Source of the DNA: Caryophanales bacterium UBA7476 | Lineage (GTDB): Bacteria > Bacillota_I > Bacilli_A > RF39 > UBA660 | Assembly (NCBI GenBank): GCA_002477275.1 | Contig: DLOU01000060.1 | Span: 1-32,561 of the forward strand | DNA length: 32,561 nt | Direction of reading: 5' to 3' | In this document: positions 32,396-32,561 of the stretch, in pieces | Position numbering within the stretch: position 1 is the stretch's first letter | How the letters are laid out: each line of letters starts with the position of its first letter | The notes under the pieces: generated by a model | Databases searched by the model: none | The model's input: the letters and a program-made list of their open reading frames with translations, nothing else | Told to the model about the DNA's origin: nothing | Made by a program: the position numbers and the translations under genes

Positions 32396-32486
32396 AAATA
32401 ACTATCAAGAAGATGGATCAATTAAGATACCTAAAGCACTTCAACCATATATGGGTGGAAAAACAGTTATTGAACCTAAAAAATAA
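32352..32486 (+). pseudogene. serS: Displaced 3' end of host serS1 (motif 3 part)
   Basis: These 44 codons and stop encode NTVVATPRGLIAVIEN...DGSIKIPKALQPYMGG and a basic tail, the C-terminal end of seryl-tRNA synthetase with class II motif 3. Position 32352 is in the phase that continues serS1 codon 384 (3173-3175). Cut off from the catalytic core, it has no function as synthetase. An AAAGGAG (32282-32288) and ATG (32298) inside the recombinase gene open this same frame, so a 62-aa peptide could be made: 18 element-encoded residues plus this tail. Confidence 0.93.
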
Positions 32487-32500
32487 TATAAATAAATGTT

Positions 32501-32547
32501 AAAAAATAATATAAAAAATAATAAAAAACTTTTATATTATTTTTTTT
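32501..32547 (+). terminator. Terminator of the original serS operon
   Basis: A 16-bp perfect stem pairs 32501-32516 (AAAAAATAATATAAAA) with 32530-32545, with a 13-base A-rich loop and a T-run to 32547. It follows the host serS tail. TATAAGGAAAG at the window end may be the ribosome site of the next gene. Confidence 0.8.
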
Positions 32548-32561
32548 ATTTATAAGGAAAG

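Overview
The window is very AT-rich, uses TGA as a stop and TGG for Trp (standard bacterial code), and has Gram-positive features: strong AGGAGG-type ribosome binding sites, a T-box leader, a class B sortase with a sortase substrate, and several TTG starts. It looks like an AT-rich Bacillota, perhaps an uncultured gut Bacilli or Erysipelotrichia-like lineage. That placement is inference from style, not from a marker gene.

Layout. 1-3175 is host DNA: a secreted protein, then a promoter, a T-box leader with a Ser (UCU) specifier, a DUF1653 protein and the first 384 codons of a seryl-tRNA synthetase gene (serS1). At 3176 serS1 breaks off; its missing last 44 codons, with class II motif 3, resume in frame at 32352-32486, followed by a strong terminator. 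Everything between is one integrated element of about 29.2 kb, bounded by attL (3176-3202) and attR (32327-32354). Joining its two ends recreates an attP with 24-bp imperfect inverted arms (18 of 24 matching) around GAAT, the expected form for a large serine recombinase, and the element's last gene (30620) is such a recombinase. The joined host serS would encode 428 aa.

Inside the element, from left to right: a second, complete serS (serS2, 429 aa) just inside attL and in the same direction, so that host transcription from the T-box promoter can reach it; an acidic orphan gene on the minus strand; a sorted surface protein with its sortase B; a truncated zinc-ribbon gene joined at about 9020 to a start-less PrgI/TcpE-like gene; a VirB4 ATPase; an M23 peptidase; a repeat-rich probable oriT (12937-13186); relaxosome genes and a relaxase; an AlbA/GHKL/winged-helix regulator behind an array of 12-bp repeats; a cluster of small accessory genes; the VirD4 coupling ATPase; a 2173-aa methylase-like/SNF2 helicase; an OB-fold protein; a pair of paralogous regulators; a small SHOCT-like protein; and the recombinase. 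This is an integrative conjugative element (ICE). No VirB6-like channel protein is seen, so this copy may not be able to transfer itself.

Most unusual points: the ICE breaks an essential synthetase gene and brings a whole replacement; the att site lies inside the recombinase coding sequence, so the recombinase C-terminus should differ between the integrated form (591 aa) and the circular form (628 aa); and in the circle the replacement serS would lie directly downstream of the recombinase gene.
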